This document shows positions 35,568 to 47,931 of a stretch of DNA of 64,000 nucleotides, piece by piece. The stretch is from positions 19,800,501-19,864,500 of the forward strand of contig CM072338.1 in the NCBI GenBank assembly GCA_036874045.1, written 5' to 3'. The position numbers and the translations under genes were made by a program. Within the stretch, counting starts at the first letter, position 1, and each line of letters opens with the position of its first letter. The notes beneath the pieces are model-generated. The model was not told the DNA's origin and made no database searches. It saw nothing but the letters and a program-made list of their open reading frames with translations. Source of the DNA: Cymodocea nodosa. Lineage: Eukaryota; Streptophyta; Magnoliopsida; Alismatales; Cymodoceaceae.

Positions 35568-38500
35568 TATTTTTATTTAATTTAATTGAATAGATCTGTT
35601 TTTTACATATAAATACAAATATTATAACAAGTTTTTGGCAAGCGGTACAAAGTAATCCCTGCACATCATTCAGATGAGGCGCTTGCCAGTTGGGGATGGA
35701 ACTTGGTTAGCTCGGCATCAACATCTGGGTACAGAGTATGTTCTTGACTTCATTGTTGAAAGAAAAAGAGTTGATGATTTACACTTTTCAATCAAGGATA
35801 ACCGATACAGGGATCAGAAATTGAGACTGCTGGTATTGACCCAATTCTTGAAAGTTGCATTGAGTGTTTCATGTCATTACTTCTATGGTTATTGAGTCTC
35901 TATATTTGTCTCGCATATGAACAAAATTTTCCTTTTAATCTGTTATTGGTATAAATATCTATGTCTTTAATATATTTATTATTAGGTGTACCAAAAATTA
36001 AATTTCCCTCATGATCATAAAGGCTTTTCTCAAACTAAATTTAGTTGTATTCTTCTTTAAACCGAGCATTCTATCTATTGCCTCCTCTACTTTTGAAATA
36101 TAAAACCTAGTTTTCTCAATTTTAGATGCATCTTTAACTTTCTTATGAGGATTTGTGCTTGACGGAAAGTAGGGAAATGAAAAATTGAAAAAGGAAATAA
36201 AATTTGAAGACCATTTGTGTCTGACAGAATTTTGGAAAAAAAAGTTTTAACTTTCTCAGGTACAAAAAAAAAAAACCTTTCTCAGGAATCTGCCTCCCTT
36301 CTTAAGAAAGTTGGGAATCCTTCGATCCTCCATGCAAAACCTTTCTTTGAAACAAGATGAAAAGTAATGGAAAAGAAAAGAAAAAAAAAATAAGAAAGGA
36401 AGGAGAAAAAAGAGAAGAAAAATGAAGAGAAAATGAAAGAATAAAAAAAGTAAAAGAGACGGAAAAAAAGAGAGGATAAATAAAATAATAATAAGTGAAC
36501 CCACAGTCTTTTTCCTAACTTCCATTAGGCATAAATTCATTTTCTTAACTTTGACTTTTTTGATTTTCCGTTACAAGCACAAACATCTTTTTTTTTCTGA
36601 TTTTTCAAACTTTTTATTTCCGAATGTTTTGAACTTTCTATTTTCGACTATTTTTAATTTTTCATTTTTTTATCTTTCCCAACATTCTATTGTGCACAAA
36701 TGAACTCTTAGAAGTTTTACAACAATAGGTACATCCACAAGACGAGTCTCATTGTGGTTCTTATTACAACTTGGCATGATGTATACCTTAACATCTGAAT
36801 GACATAGAACACTCCAAGCTAAATATCTAATAAATTTTGCTCTCTATATTGTATTGTTTTCTTCTATTGAATTGGTTTCAGCTCCTGTTATTTGAGTTGT
36901 TGGTATTTCATTTGTAGAGATGTGGGATTCAAAAATTGATTTATCTTGTTGAAGGAGATCCTAATGCATGCGAGGCTTCAGAAAGTGTCAAAACAGCGTA
37001 AGTTGCAGCTGAAATTCCTTTATGCTTCTGTATCTGTAATTGAAATTTGGTTCATTTTCCTCAGTTTGAGTGTTGCTTACTGAATATGGATAACCATGGG
37101 AACTTAAAGTTTTTGGTTTTTTTCCTTTAATCTTCTGCACTAATCTCTCTTTTATGGTGCAATTGGATGTTCTTCCACACAACATGATGTACAGAACATC
37201 TAAAATAGCCATGCTTGATGATTATTGTTAGACTCTATCTTATATGATTTCTAAATTTCATATTTGTTATGGGGAAACTGCGAGTGCAGATTTTAGTCCA
37301 TGACTCACCTCATCTCAGACTGTTCCTTGATTTTTTTGTTACAATATTGTTTATATTACTGTCATCAACTTGAAATGAAATTATAATGAAATATGCGAAG
37401 TAATCCTCCTCGAAGCCCTTTCTTCTTGTTTTGTGGTCCTTTTATTTGTCTTTTTTGTTTTCTCTTCAGTTTGCCTATGGTTTATGGATGTCCCTTGTTT
37501 TCACTATAAATTTAAAGCATTGTTTGTGTTGCAGATCAAAAAAAACGAAGCAATCTTGATGGCTTTTTGATTGCTCATTAATGTTTCAAGGCAAGATGAT
37601 GCCAAAGATATTTGAGTCCTCTATGCATGGTTTTCAACATTGACACATACCACTGACATGTCGATAGCATGTTGTTGCCCGTGTCACTGACATGCTGGCA
37701 TTCACATGTGTTGATTTTTTGTAGTTAGACCATGTTGACTAGTATTTTCTCTTTGGTTTGACACGGTGCCCCATGCCCAACTCACTAAAGGGGTTGGGAC
37801 TAGAAAATGCAGTCTTCACCCACAAGCATATTTCTTCTTTCTCTTATTGTTATTGTTTCTTCCTGGTGGTATTGTTGCTGCCAAGTGTTGTTGTAGTCTT
37901 TACTCTTGTGTTGCTGGCAATTATTTCTAGACGTGTATTATTTATTAATTTAACTTATCCTTAATTTTCATACCAAAATTCTTTTTTTTATCATGTTTTG
38001 TGGATATCTATGTTTTTCACAAACTTTTACCATTATTTCCACTGAAGTTTGACATGTGTTGATGGTTCAAGGAGCCAACATCAAACTTGACTTAAAAACC
38101 TTGCTTCTATGGAAATTTGATATGGAGATAGTTTTTAATAACGTGAACTAGAGCTACCACCAAATGGTGTAACTAAATTGACTATTGTGCTAACTCTAAG
38201 CTCTTAGTCCTTGCCGATGACTTTCCAATTGGCCACTTTAGTTGGAGTAAGTGATGTATTGCATGGAATTTGGTACCAAATGGTGGAACTAAATTGACTA
38301 TCTTGTTAGCTCTGTTAAGCTCTTAGTCCTTGTCAATGGCTGTCTAATTGGCTACATTAGTTGTGGTTGGGGATTGAGACTAGGGGAACACTATCCCCAC
38401 TTCTGTTTACTTTGGTAGCTAAAGTGTTTGGTAGGTTGTGCAAATAATACACAAGGGAATGGCTTGGTCCAAGGCTTTACTTAAGGCTATTGGGTGGGTA

Positions 38501-40769
38501 ATATTTCTTACCCATAGTATGCAAATTACACACTAGTATCCTCTTCTGGTGGCATGGAACAAGTTAAATATTTTTCTGCATACTTTGGTGTTTTAACATG
38601 GAATTGGCACTGAAGGTAAATTTTCACAAATCCTCGGTTACCAAAATTATAACCATTGGCTAGATAGTTCAGGAAGCTCCAGATTTCTTGGGCTGCAATA
38701 TGGAAAGCTTCTCCCTCTCAAATATTTAGGTCTACCTCTGTCTTGGATGGGACTGAAAATCACCAATTGGAAGCTTTTAATCAAACACTACAAAAACTGA
38801 TCTTGTGGGTAGACTGGCTGGTTTCTATCTTTTGGTGGCAAATTGATGTTTATGTCTTCCATACTCGACAATCAACTGATCCACCATTTGCCCATCTTCA
38901 GAATACGAATTAATGTGGCTAGGAGGCTTGATTAGACTCAAAGTTAGTTTCTGTGGCAAGGTACAAGAAACATTGCTCCTCAGATTTTTGAATGCTACCA
39001 TGGGATAAAGTATACATGCCAAAATGGGAAGGTGTTCTTGGCCTAAAATCGATATGGATTTTGTTTGTGGAAATGGGCAATTAAAAAAGAGTCTACATGC
39101 ATGATTTTCTCATATACGGTTGATCCTTCCATATCCCATACAATGCTGCGGATGGATAGAAAAGAACAGCAAAGATTTTTGCAGCACATCTACTGGGAAA
39201 GTTCTAGAATCTTGACAAGGTGCTAGAGTGGTCTGGGAAGGCATGGTGTTACGGATGATGGAATTGCTCATGCATGGCTTGATTCTATTATCGTTTGCTT
39301 TCTTTCTTTTTTGTTTTATTTCCCTTTTTGGCTTCCTGAAAACTGACGTCTCCATATTGTTTGGATATGTTTACATCTTGTATAGATCTCCTTTTCTTGA
39401 TTTTAATTAATTCTTCATTACAGTCAAAAAATGAAATATGCAAAGTAATAAACGTCTCTTTGGTTAATGTAGATGTCATCACCTTGGAACGAAAATATAA
39501 TGAAATATGCAGTGTAATACACAAATAACGTCAAAATTGGAAGGTCACTCATGGATATATCTCATCACAAATAGATGATTCATGCTTGTAGTTTCTAATT
39601 AAATCTGGATAATTAAGATATTTTCTTTATGATAAAATGATTGCCTCTTGTTCGATACAAACATTATCATGTTTTTGGATAATTTTTATATTTTTTATCT
39701 TCAATATGATAGAGTTGTTAATTGATAATCAATCATATCTGCAGTTGTTTCACTACAGAAATCTTGGAAGGATTTGATGTGCAAAGAACAAGTGGCTTGG
39801 CAGAAACTGTGAAGAAGTATGGACATCTTACACAAGCAATAAGGCAATTGTACAAAACACAATTTTCAAACAAGAATTGCAATGTGGGACACGCTTGTCC
39901 CACATACGAGGAATTTTTGAAGAGATGCCAAGATCTTGACAAAATGACAATAAGTGATGTGTTTGGACTCCAACTTATGCAGGTTACTTTTCATTCGAAA
40001 ATAATTTTGTGTTTGTAATATTATTGCTGTAATTTGTTGAAAATGGGCATTTTTAATCTATAGTGTTTTTTTCTTTTGGCAATTCAATTTGGCAGCATTT
40101 TGCATTTAAATAACATTTAGATCAGTAACATCATTGCAGAATGGCAACAGCCATGCAATATTTGCTTGAATTACGTGATATCAGCATTCTTTGGCAGTTA
40201 TAAACAAGTTACACTCATGCGGCTGTCCATTTAATTAAACTGTATCGCTTATGTTTATTTTCATAATCTGGCAGGTGCCCCAGGTAACAGAAGAGGCTGC
40301 TCTTGCCATTCTGGGATTTTATCCAACGCTTTTGTCGTTGGTTCAAGCTTACTCACTTCTGGTTGGTGTATTTGGATTTCATTGACTGGTCATGATAAAA
40401 ATTACATTTCTATTTTGAAAATAGCTCAACAGATGGTATCATTGGTAACATTCAAGTACTGGGTAGCCTGCCTTAATTAGAACCTAATTGGAATCTATCT
40501 CGCAAAATTGAAAGACTAAACCATTAGGGGTTTGCTCTAGTCTACAACGATGCTATATAATTGAATGTAAACTGTATTTTTCGTTTTATTTTTTTACATC
40601 AATTTTTCATTTATCTTGCTTGTCAAAAAACTCTAAATGTTTCTTACCATGTTCTATCCATTTGTCCAAGGACGGTGATGTCCGTGCACAGGAGGAGATG
40701 TTGAAGAAGAAGAGTAATCTGATAAATTCAGCTGCAAGCAGGAATATCTTCAGGCTTATCTGGGGCTAA
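31419..40769 (+). CDS. MUS81: Crossover junction endonuclease MUS81
   Basis: Fifteen exons: 31419-31609, 31693-31775, 31849-31927, 31997-32083, 32188-32304, 32474-32693, 32976-33072, 33252-33283, 34593-34738, 34872-34929, 35674-35832, 36918-36997, 39745-39982, 40275-40361, 40671-40769. They total 590 residues. The N-terminus has a helix-hairpin-helix region (ENEELVSYFLSKRQEIAE, KGVGKWILRLMQGFF) and a winged-helix region (YMLTDEGKEVARDCL). The ERCC4-type nuclease starts at YDVVLILDDRENFG and includes GDGTW (Gly377-Asp378) and the catalytic ERKRVDD (Glu399). C-terminal helix-hairpin-helix motifs follow (DKMTISDVFGLQLMQVPQVTEEAA). With EME1 it cuts 3'-flaps and nicked Holliday junctions in DNA repair and meiotic crossing-over. 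The serine-rich linker (exons 6-8) is variable in the family. Confidence 0.94.
33640..34120. mobile_element. MITE-like inverted-repeat element in MUS81 intron 8
   Basis: The left end reads GTTATTAAGGCACC and then AAGGTGCC. The right end, on the opposite strand, reads GTTGTTAAGGCGAC and then TAGGCACCTAGG. The interior (about 480 bases) is very AT-rich and non-coding. The imperfect terminal inverted repeats fit a short non-autonomous DNA transposon. A clear target duplication was not found. Confidence 0.5.
35530..35565. repeat. (TA)n microsatellite
   Basis: About 18 uninterrupted TA units lie in the MUS81 intron before the catalytic exon at 35674. Such tracts are highly length-polymorphic. Confidence 0.95.
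36356..36482 (+). repeat. Polypurine tract in MUS81 intron 11
   Basis: For about 125 bases the + strand is nearly all A and G (GAAAAGAAAAG, GGAAGGAGAAAAAAGAG and similar), with only scattered pyrimidines. No protein similarity is seen on either strand. Confidence 0.8.
38155..38366 (+). repeat. 118-bp tandem duplication in MUS81 intron 12
   Basis: The blocks CCAAATGGTG(T/G)AACTAAATTG, AGCTCTTAGTCCTTG and AATTGGC(C/T)AC occur in the same order from about 38155 and again from about 38273. The copies differ by scattered substitutions and small indels. Confidence 0.65.
38590..39095 (+). mobile_element. LINE (L1-type) reverse-transcriptase fragment
   Basis: Reading through several stops and one or more frameshifts, the + strand encodes LLPLKYLGLPLSWMGLKITN, then FLSFGGKLMFMSSILDNQL, then FLWQG and CLWKWAIKKES. 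This is the order seen in the C-terminal part of plant L1-type LINE reverse transcriptases. It is truncated at both ends and lies in MUS81 intron 12, on the sense strand. Confidence 0.75.
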
Positions 40770-41610
40770 TGCCCTATGGTGTTCTACATTTATATCTTTG
40801 GTTTTGTGGATGTTGTATCTCATTTTTAACTACCGTCACACCAAAGCTGTAGTCGGTGCCGTACGGTTTTCTGTTTTCATTTTTCGATGGTATTTGTCCA
40901 TCATGCCTTTTTATTTTTCAGGGCAGTGTGCGCCCAAGGGTTACAACTGTACATATGCCATACGGTTCGGCACTAATAAAAAATCTATTTTTTATATGCT
41001 TTTTTGAGATGCCCACCGATAAACATAACGGAAGCAATCATTTACCAATAAAAAATTAACGGAAGCAGTGCTCTGATAGTCTTTAAGCTCGTCTTTTTAC
41101 TGCATTTGAAAGGCGCAAATTTTGAAGGGCCTGTCGTAACTCTTTTTTGAAACTGAACCACGCGGTAATTATTGACCATAAAAAGATGTACAAATGGAAA
41201 TAACAGTTCGGCTTCATTGTCATTCCGAACATATTGCATTTATGAGTTACATCGGAAGTTTTACATCAGTCCAGACAAAATGATGTGGTATGCGAATTTG
41301 TTCGTTCCGTTACATTTCGTGGATTCTTTTTCTTTTAGTGGTTTCCCGGATTTCGCTTGCCCTTGTGGTTAAATGGTACATCATAGAAATTGCAGATACA
41401 GGAAAAACCCCGTTAATGTCTCCTCACCTTCTTTACATGGTGAGCTCGTTGATTTGTTTTTTTTTTTTTTTCCTTCACAGCATGTGTGGAAAAATTAAAT
41501 TCCTATGAAGATTATCGCTAGAAATTTGCATTGGGCCTTGAAATATATGCATCCTACCCAAGGGTCTCAATTTTTCATTAACCTAAAGAATTAAACTTAT
41601 GCATGCTAAA
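40770..41610. other. Convergent spacer between MUS81 and the SDR gene
   Basis: It contains the 3' flanks of both genes. AATAAA at 40975-40980, 206 bases after the MUS81 stop, is a candidate polyadenylation signal. A T run occurs near 41458. No other gene is apparent. Confidence 0.5.
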
Positions 41611-44600
41611 CTATTTGCTTGCGGCGGCCTTGAAAAGTTTCATCCATTTCTTGGAGTCAGCCTGCGGTCCTTCCCCCTGCAAGGGCAACAATCTTTGTCA
41701 GATATGAAAACGAACACATCCACCATTATTTTTAGTGATGAATTATTTTCGGCCGTCTTCCGTCTCGTCGACGTCGTTTTGTTCATTACCAAATGTCTTC
41801 ATCACTTCATTTATTTCTAAACAACGAAGGCTTTTCCGGCTCCACCTCCTGTAATACGATGGGGGAATTACCTCAACTGAGTTGATCTCATATGTTTGAC
41901 CTTCAGTAAATTCTATGTCCAATGCTTGTACGCAAGCTTCAGCGACGACATGCCTGCTTGCTTCACCCACAAGTTTATCTCCTGGAAAACCAAAGAAAAA
42001 GGATAGCCATATCAAATTTCCTTAAACGTCATATATTTGCAGATCTCAAATTGAGATGTAAAAGCTATTAAATGATCCTAAGTTTTTTTTTTTTTTAAAT
42101 AATAGTAATGTTTTTGTTTAAACTAAATTTTAAGACGATTTTTTCTCATAATACAATTAACGACTAATAATCATACTGTCCCGTTGTTGTTGGAAAGATC
42201 TCAAAAGTAAGGGATGACATTGAGAGAGAAACCTTGTCCAATGATGACTGCACGGCGTGTCCCAGAGGTTGCCTTGAGCAGAGTATTCAGGTCGTATGAA
42301 GTGTACGGACCATCGGTCAATCTCCCAGGCCTGTGATTTAATAATGAGATCACCACTTCAGTAAAACAGCTGCCAGCAATTCTTCCCCACCCGTGCTTTG
42401 CTATCATCGGAGCAGAAGCACTCGTTTGGCAAGAAACAATGGTAAGCTCGACAAACCTGATTATTGTAAATGGAATGCCAGCTTTGCGCACGAAATCCTC
42501 TCCCATCTTCTTGTACTTTAAAACCCCAAAAAGATTCATGATGCTGCAATAGAAAGTCACTTAAATCAAAAAAACCTTTGAAGAGGATATCAACTGCCAA
42601 GTAGATATTACATTGCACCAACCATAGCATTGATTGTGTTCCACTTCAAATACGATTTATTTATTTTTTTATTTATTGTGGGGGCAATTTTGCCTGAATA
42701 CGAGCGTAAGATCCACTTTTTGTTGCTGTTGCAACGGAGTAAATCCATCAAATTGTTTACAATGATTGGTTATTTACAAACAGGCTCGCAAAAGAAATGG
42801 CAGGCGAATCTAATATCCTTAATAAACAACAGATCAGCGTGGATCATATACTCTGTCCACAGAGAAGCACTTGAGAAGCAAATCAGGAGTACCATGCAGT
42901 GAAAAGCTCCTGCATAAACTTGAGCAAAATGCTCTACTCAATAAACATGTAAACAACTGATCTACCGAATTACAATCTCAGAAAGGCCTTCCAAATTTAG
43001 AAATCATGGGCTGGAAAAAATGCTAAACAAGCTCGGTGAGGTGAAAACTTGTATGGTAATTCGGCAATATGCTTCTTAACAAAGAAGCAAATATAGCTGT
43101 AACACGGTCACTGCAAAATTAAAAATCCCAGGCTGAAAAAATTTGTCTTTTCAACTGATTACCTCCATGGAAGTTCATTGCACTTTGTAACACCAATGGA
43201 AGATACAAGGACGAGTCTCTTTACTGTTGGAGGCAAGGCTGACACGAGATTTCGAACGCCCTCCCAGTCTTGAACAAGTTTACATACAAGACAATGTTCA
43301 TAGCCAAAATTAGGGAATCGTACAATGAGGTGCCAAGCAAAGATCAATGGTAAACTTAACACACACACACACGGCCGGTGATGTTCTATGACAAGCGGTT
43401 ATTGTAAGGCAAACGATTGAAGCATACCCACTCTTTCGGGCGTGTTGTTTCCATCCCAACGTGTGGAAGGAAAAGCTGTAGTTCCAGTACAGCAGATCAC
43501 ATGTGTGACTCCCTACAGTGAAGGATGAATACTCGTCTGAGTCATTCATTTCAGATTTAGCATTGAAACATGATTTCAGTGGTTGAAAAATAAAATTGAA
43601 AAAAAAAAACTAGAAGTGGGAATGTGGACCTCAAATTTAGCTGGATCCATGTCGTCGGCATCTCGTGTGTCACCTCTCACTACCTGTGATCAAGAAAATA
43701 CATTGTTGTCTACTGTCGGTGAAACATTTACTTAGAACCCAAAAGGAACGGATGGGAAATAGAGCTAGCAGATATTATTCCACACCTTCAAAATGTTATC
43801 ATCTTGCACCCCGAACAAAGTCCTTGCCTTGTGGGGATCACGCAGCAGCAAGCGAGACCTGATGTTCCTATTGAGAAGGAATGCCACCACCAACTGCCCT
43901 GGAAGAGAAAGGAAAAAATCTAGATCACAATGGAGACAATACTAGTATTAGTGTTCACTCAATTTGCATGTCTGCTTATTTTATTTTTTTTACCTTTTTG
44001 ATACATACATATATACATAATGCATACGTATGAAAGGGAAACTTAGACGAGAAAAACTCTCTTCTTTTGTAGATGCAAGAATAATTCTGTGGTACACTAA
44101 GTCAAATCTTCATACGATATTCAGAAACCTTGTTACAAATGATCGATTCCCGATGAGGCGTGCTCTCTCCTGCTGAAGGATGAATCCCTCGAATAGACTT
44201 CAGAACAGGGACTGATAGATATCAGATTGGATAGAATTCATATTCATCTCAGCAAACACTCTTCATGTTTGTTAGAACAATACAAGTTAAGATGGAATCA
44301 AATTTTATTGCAGCCCTCGGCATCCAAAAATGAATGTTGAAATACCAGCCAGTTACTTCAGATAATGGAGAAAATCAATTCTGGCTCAAGGAAACTTGAG
44401 CATTAGTTGTGCTAATCGAGGAAAACAATCTGTGTCATTTAATTATCCAAACCCCTCTCTACTGGACATACCGAGAGACTTGTAATTAATGGTGTAATTA
44501 AGTGGAAATCGAGGACTTGTAATCAATGATCTATCTCTGTATTTGGGACTTGTGTATGGTAAATCAATCATCTAAATTCTTTCTCTCCCTCCCAACACTC

Positions 44601-44964
44601 ATCTAAATTTTCAAAATAATCAAGATTCTTGGGCCTCAATTTTTTTGAAAAGAAGAAGAAACCATGGGACGGGAAGCGTACCAACGCCACCGGTGCCTCC
44701 GACCACGAGGACGAGCTTAGAGTCGCGCGAAGTGACGGTTCCCGTGCCTGGGTCTTCGGCAACGGCTGCCGGAGTCCGCGCCCGCTCTTCCCTCACGACA
44801 TGGGTCACAAAAGCCGCTCCTCCGCTGCGGACACCAGCGTGGAGGCGGAAACCCACTCGATTCGAAGGTTGCAGGAGGAGAGGGGGCCCCGTAGGCAAGG
44901 TATGGTGGGATCTGTCGTTGGCGATAGGAAGAGTACTAGATCGGGAGGCGAGGCACGACGACAT
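41611..44964 (-). CDS. Plastid-type NAD(P)-binding Rossmann-fold (atypical SDR) protein
   Basis: Exons (minus strand): 44964-44682, 43898-43786, 43683-43630, 43512-43428, 43268-43163, 42543-42457, 42330-42233, 41981-41872, 41676-41611. They total 333 residues. A Ser/Arg/Pro-rich N-terminus of about 75 residues looks like a chloroplast transit peptide. The cofactor loop LVLVVGGTGGVGQLVVAFLL follows at about residue 85. Then come SRLLLRDPHKA, VVRGDTRDADDMD, GVTHVICCTGTTAFPS, RLVLVSSIGVTK, LKYKKMGEDFVRKAGIPFTI and RPGRLTDGPYTSYDL. The order matches plant atypical SDRs (NmrA-like, At4g31530 type), whose substrate is unknown to me. The last exon (KKWMKLFKAAASK) was chosen because it completes the usual C-terminus. 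Exon 1 is GC-rich. Confidence 0.88.
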
Positions 44965-45513
44965 CGGTCGAAGCAGTGACGGATGGCTCTTCCGCCGAAA
45001 TGTAGTGGTTAATTATGCTGCAGATTGTTTGCTTCTCGATTCGTATTATATATGAACATAACTAAGAACGACGACGAAGTTTGGAAGTTGAGGTTGTTGT
45101 TTTTACATGTCATCCAACGATGCGGAAAGGAAGGGAAGAGAGTACGAGACCAGAGGTGGGAGGAGAGATATTTGATATTTGTGGTGGACATAAATAAAAT
45201 TTAGATGTGGTGACGCATCTGTGGCCACAGATGAATTAAATGGCAACAACCAGCCACGTCAAATAAAACAAGAAAATTGAGGCTGGAACCGACCGCCGGG
45301 AGGCTGCCGGAACAGCTTGATTTGACGTGCCGTTCCAGTGGTTTCAGGTTTGAAATTAGGGTTTCTATTTCAAATCTTAGCGAGTCGTCCATCCCAATTC
45401 CCAACACTAGTATCGAACAACCCAGTGCACCCAGAAGAATTTGGAATTATGGGGATGTTGGATCCGACGATTGCTAGAACCTCCGCAAAAATGCTCGACC
45501 AATCAATCATTCC
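44965..45513. other. Spacer between the GH17-like and SDR genes
   Basis: Contains the SDR promoter/5' UTR and the 3' flank of the GH17-like gene, both on the minus strand. Mixed base composition; no additional gene or repeat recognised. Confidence 0.5.
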
Positions 45514-46952
45514 TCATAACAACGGCAGCAGCGCAGCGATCAACACCACCACACACCACCGTCCCGGGAACACCGCCCTCCTCCCGTGGCTCCGCCGGTG
45601 CCGCGGTTCGAAGTTGATGTCATACTTCAACTCCAGATTGTCCCTCATGATGCCCCAGTTTCCCTCCAACGACCGGGAGCTTTCGTTCTTGGGCTCGTCG
45701 AACAACTCGAATATGTACGTCACCGGCGTGACCGCCCTCCGGAGGGGCGTGCCCAAGAACATGTTCAGTGTCGCCACGACCCTCTCGTTGTACTCCGCCG
45801 CGTACAGCAGGTTCGCCTCCGGGATCACCTTCCTGTCCCCGCTACTCGGCCACCCCGTCCCCACCACCAGGATGGGCATCTCTGGGTGCCCCAGACGAGC
45901 CAGCGCCCCGACGGCGCCGTCCACCATGATGTCGTAGACGTTGCGGTACCGGCAGTTGGTGGCGGGATCGACGAGGTACTGGTCCTCGCGGGCCTCGAAC
46001 ATGACGAAGGCCATCGTTGCGCCGTCTATGAGCTTCTTGCGGTAGACGTGGAGGGGGAAGAGGTTGATGTGGAATACACCGTGCACGCCGGCCTCGAAGT
46101 CGAGTAGGTCGCGGAGGTATGGCATCGCCGAGGCTTCGAACTCCGCCGACGACGGAGGGAAAACCTGCAAAATTCCATACTTGTAATGATACCCGCCATT
46201 CACTTGATTCCTCCGGCTTTCGTCTCCTGTTCGATCGGTGGGTGATTGGAATTTTACAAAGAAAAAAGGTGGGCTTCTTGAATCGGTTGCGATAATTTTC
46301 GATCAAATCTATGCATGGAAAATATTATTCACGTACTTATAAAAGGATATAAATAAGGTTCCGGGAAAGTTTACCATGTATACGTTGAAGGTGCATGTAT
46401 TGGAAAATTACGAACCTTTGCCACAATCTCGAAGGCGTGGGCGCTGGAGACGGAGACATTCTGCAGCCCTAGTTTGCGGCAAGCGTAATGCACATTCTTA
46501 ACGGCGGGGAGGAGCAACACCGACAACAAGGGGAAGCGCGTCAAGATGGCAAAGCCAACCGAGATGGAGGAGACCCACACGGTGTGACGGTGCCGCGCGA
46601 CGTTGTTGGAAACCCAATTCAAGGCGGTGCTCCGGTTGATGGCCAGATCCTTGAACAAATCAAGGTTTTCTATGGAGAGATTGAGGTCGATGCCGGAGTC
46701 GGCGAAGGCAGAGATCGACTGGGTGGAAGGGTTGATTAGCCGCACCCTGGGCACCCTGGCCCTGACCAAGGCCTTCACCACCTCCGATGGGGAGGGGATG
46801 TTTGGGTTGTTCGGGTTGTAAGTGACGCCCACCAACCCAGGCAACTGTGAAGGATGGGGAGCCATGGCGTCCGAAGGAGAAGACGTCGTCGTGCGCCAAC
46901 ACGGAGAAACGACAAGAATGAGGATGTAAAGTACAGCAATGCGGCCTGCCAT
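45514..46952 (-). CDS. GH17 beta-1,3-glucanase-like protein lacking both catalytic Glu
   Basis: Two exons (minus strand), 46952-46416 and 46164-45514, encode 395 residues. A signal peptide (residues 1 to about 25) precedes the GH17 barrel: LVGVTYNPNNPNIPSPSEVV, RVPRVRLINPSTQSISAFAD, LLDFEAGVHGVFHINLFPL, NVYDIMVDGAVGALARLGHP and TYIFELFDEPKNE. A hydrophobic C-terminal tail (VVVLIAALLPLL) suggests a GPI-anchor signal. GH17 enzymes hydrolyse callose-type beta-1,3-glucan, using a donor Glu in VGNE and a nucleophile Glu in ETGWP. Here these read VGFA (Phe134-Ala135) and VGTGWP (Gly281), so both are replaced. The frame is open throughout, so I read it as a pseudoenzyme, perhaps glucan-binding, or a recently inactivated copy. 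High GC. Confidence 0.85.
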
Positions 46953-47931
46953 TATCGATCGATCGATGGCTTCGGATCAAGGAATGATGATAACTCGCGG
47001 GAGCGATGGAGCCTGAACCCCGCGGCGGATCGGGAGAGGGAGGGTCCAGCCCCAGCTGCTGGCGATGGAAGGAGCTCCCGAGGACAAGCTCGTGTCTGAC
47101 TGTAATGAAATATATGTATATATATATATGGGAGGAAGGAAGAAAGGAAGCACACGAGAACGTGCGGCTGCGAGAATTGTGAAGATTCGATGGCATGACC
47201 ATTTTTGTAAGCATCTTTGCTGGTCAGCTAATTTAAAATATCGGATTGTCATGGATGCTATCGTAAAATAACTTACTTGTCGATACGACTTCTTACAAAT
47301 TAATCTCTTTCAAAATTTCCTTCTTGGAAATTATTTAACGTACATTTGGACACAGATATCTGTGCATGACAAGTTTTCTTTTATTTTTTTAATGCTAATA
47401 TTTTTTGTATTTTTCAAGATTTTGAAACTTATAAAAAATTACAACTACTTTCTAAAATTCCTTGATCAATTCAACCCTTTCAGTTGATTATTTATGTATC
47501 AAAAGTCTTCCTTTCTTTTATCAAACTCGAATGACCTCAACCTCACCTTGCTTTGAAGATAATACAGAATCAAATTAACTTTATCCGGTTGGACCTTTTC
47601 TATGAAGTAATTTATTCTAACGTAATTCCATTTTCTTAGTGTTTACTTAGATTACATGCATTTCAACCTTGTCATGTATTATCATGTTCAACGGTTTATA
47701 AGAAGCTTGTTCATTGCTTGGATTGCATTGGTCCATGGGCTACGGAGACCATCCCCATGAAAAAGACCATGCTCATCTTATATAAAACTTTTTTTATTTG
47801 CCGACATTCTCCCTAATATGGTCACGATAATTGATAGATGCACCTAAAAAGCTATAGTGATCAAATCTTAGGAGGTTATTAACAGATTGATAAGCTCATA
47901 ATTGCAGGTACACTGTTTAGCATGCCGAAAA
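46953..47931. other. Upstream region of the GH17-like gene and spacer
   Basis: GC-rich up to about 47100, probably the GH17-like 5' UTR and promoter, then AT-rich to the 3' end of the next gene at 47932. GATCGATCGATC lies immediately before the start codon. No other gene recognised. Confidence 0.5.
47107..47128 (-). promoter_or_regulatory. TATA-like run upstream of the GH17-like gene
   Basis: An alternating TA run lies about 155-175 bases upstream of the start codon on the minus strand. It could act as a TATA box with a long 5' UTR, or be a simple repeat. Confidence 0.3.

Noticed and set aside
41743-41872. Read-through or an alternative last exon of the SDR gene after exon 8
   Set aside because: An acceptor at 41848 would leave an intron of only about 23 bases, and the resulting C-terminus does not match the family; the exon at 41611-41676 does.
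45586-46107. 173-codon + strand frame opposite the GH17-like gene
   Set aside because: It is the antisense shadow of a GC-rich coding exon with a low-complexity Arg/Val/Asp composition.
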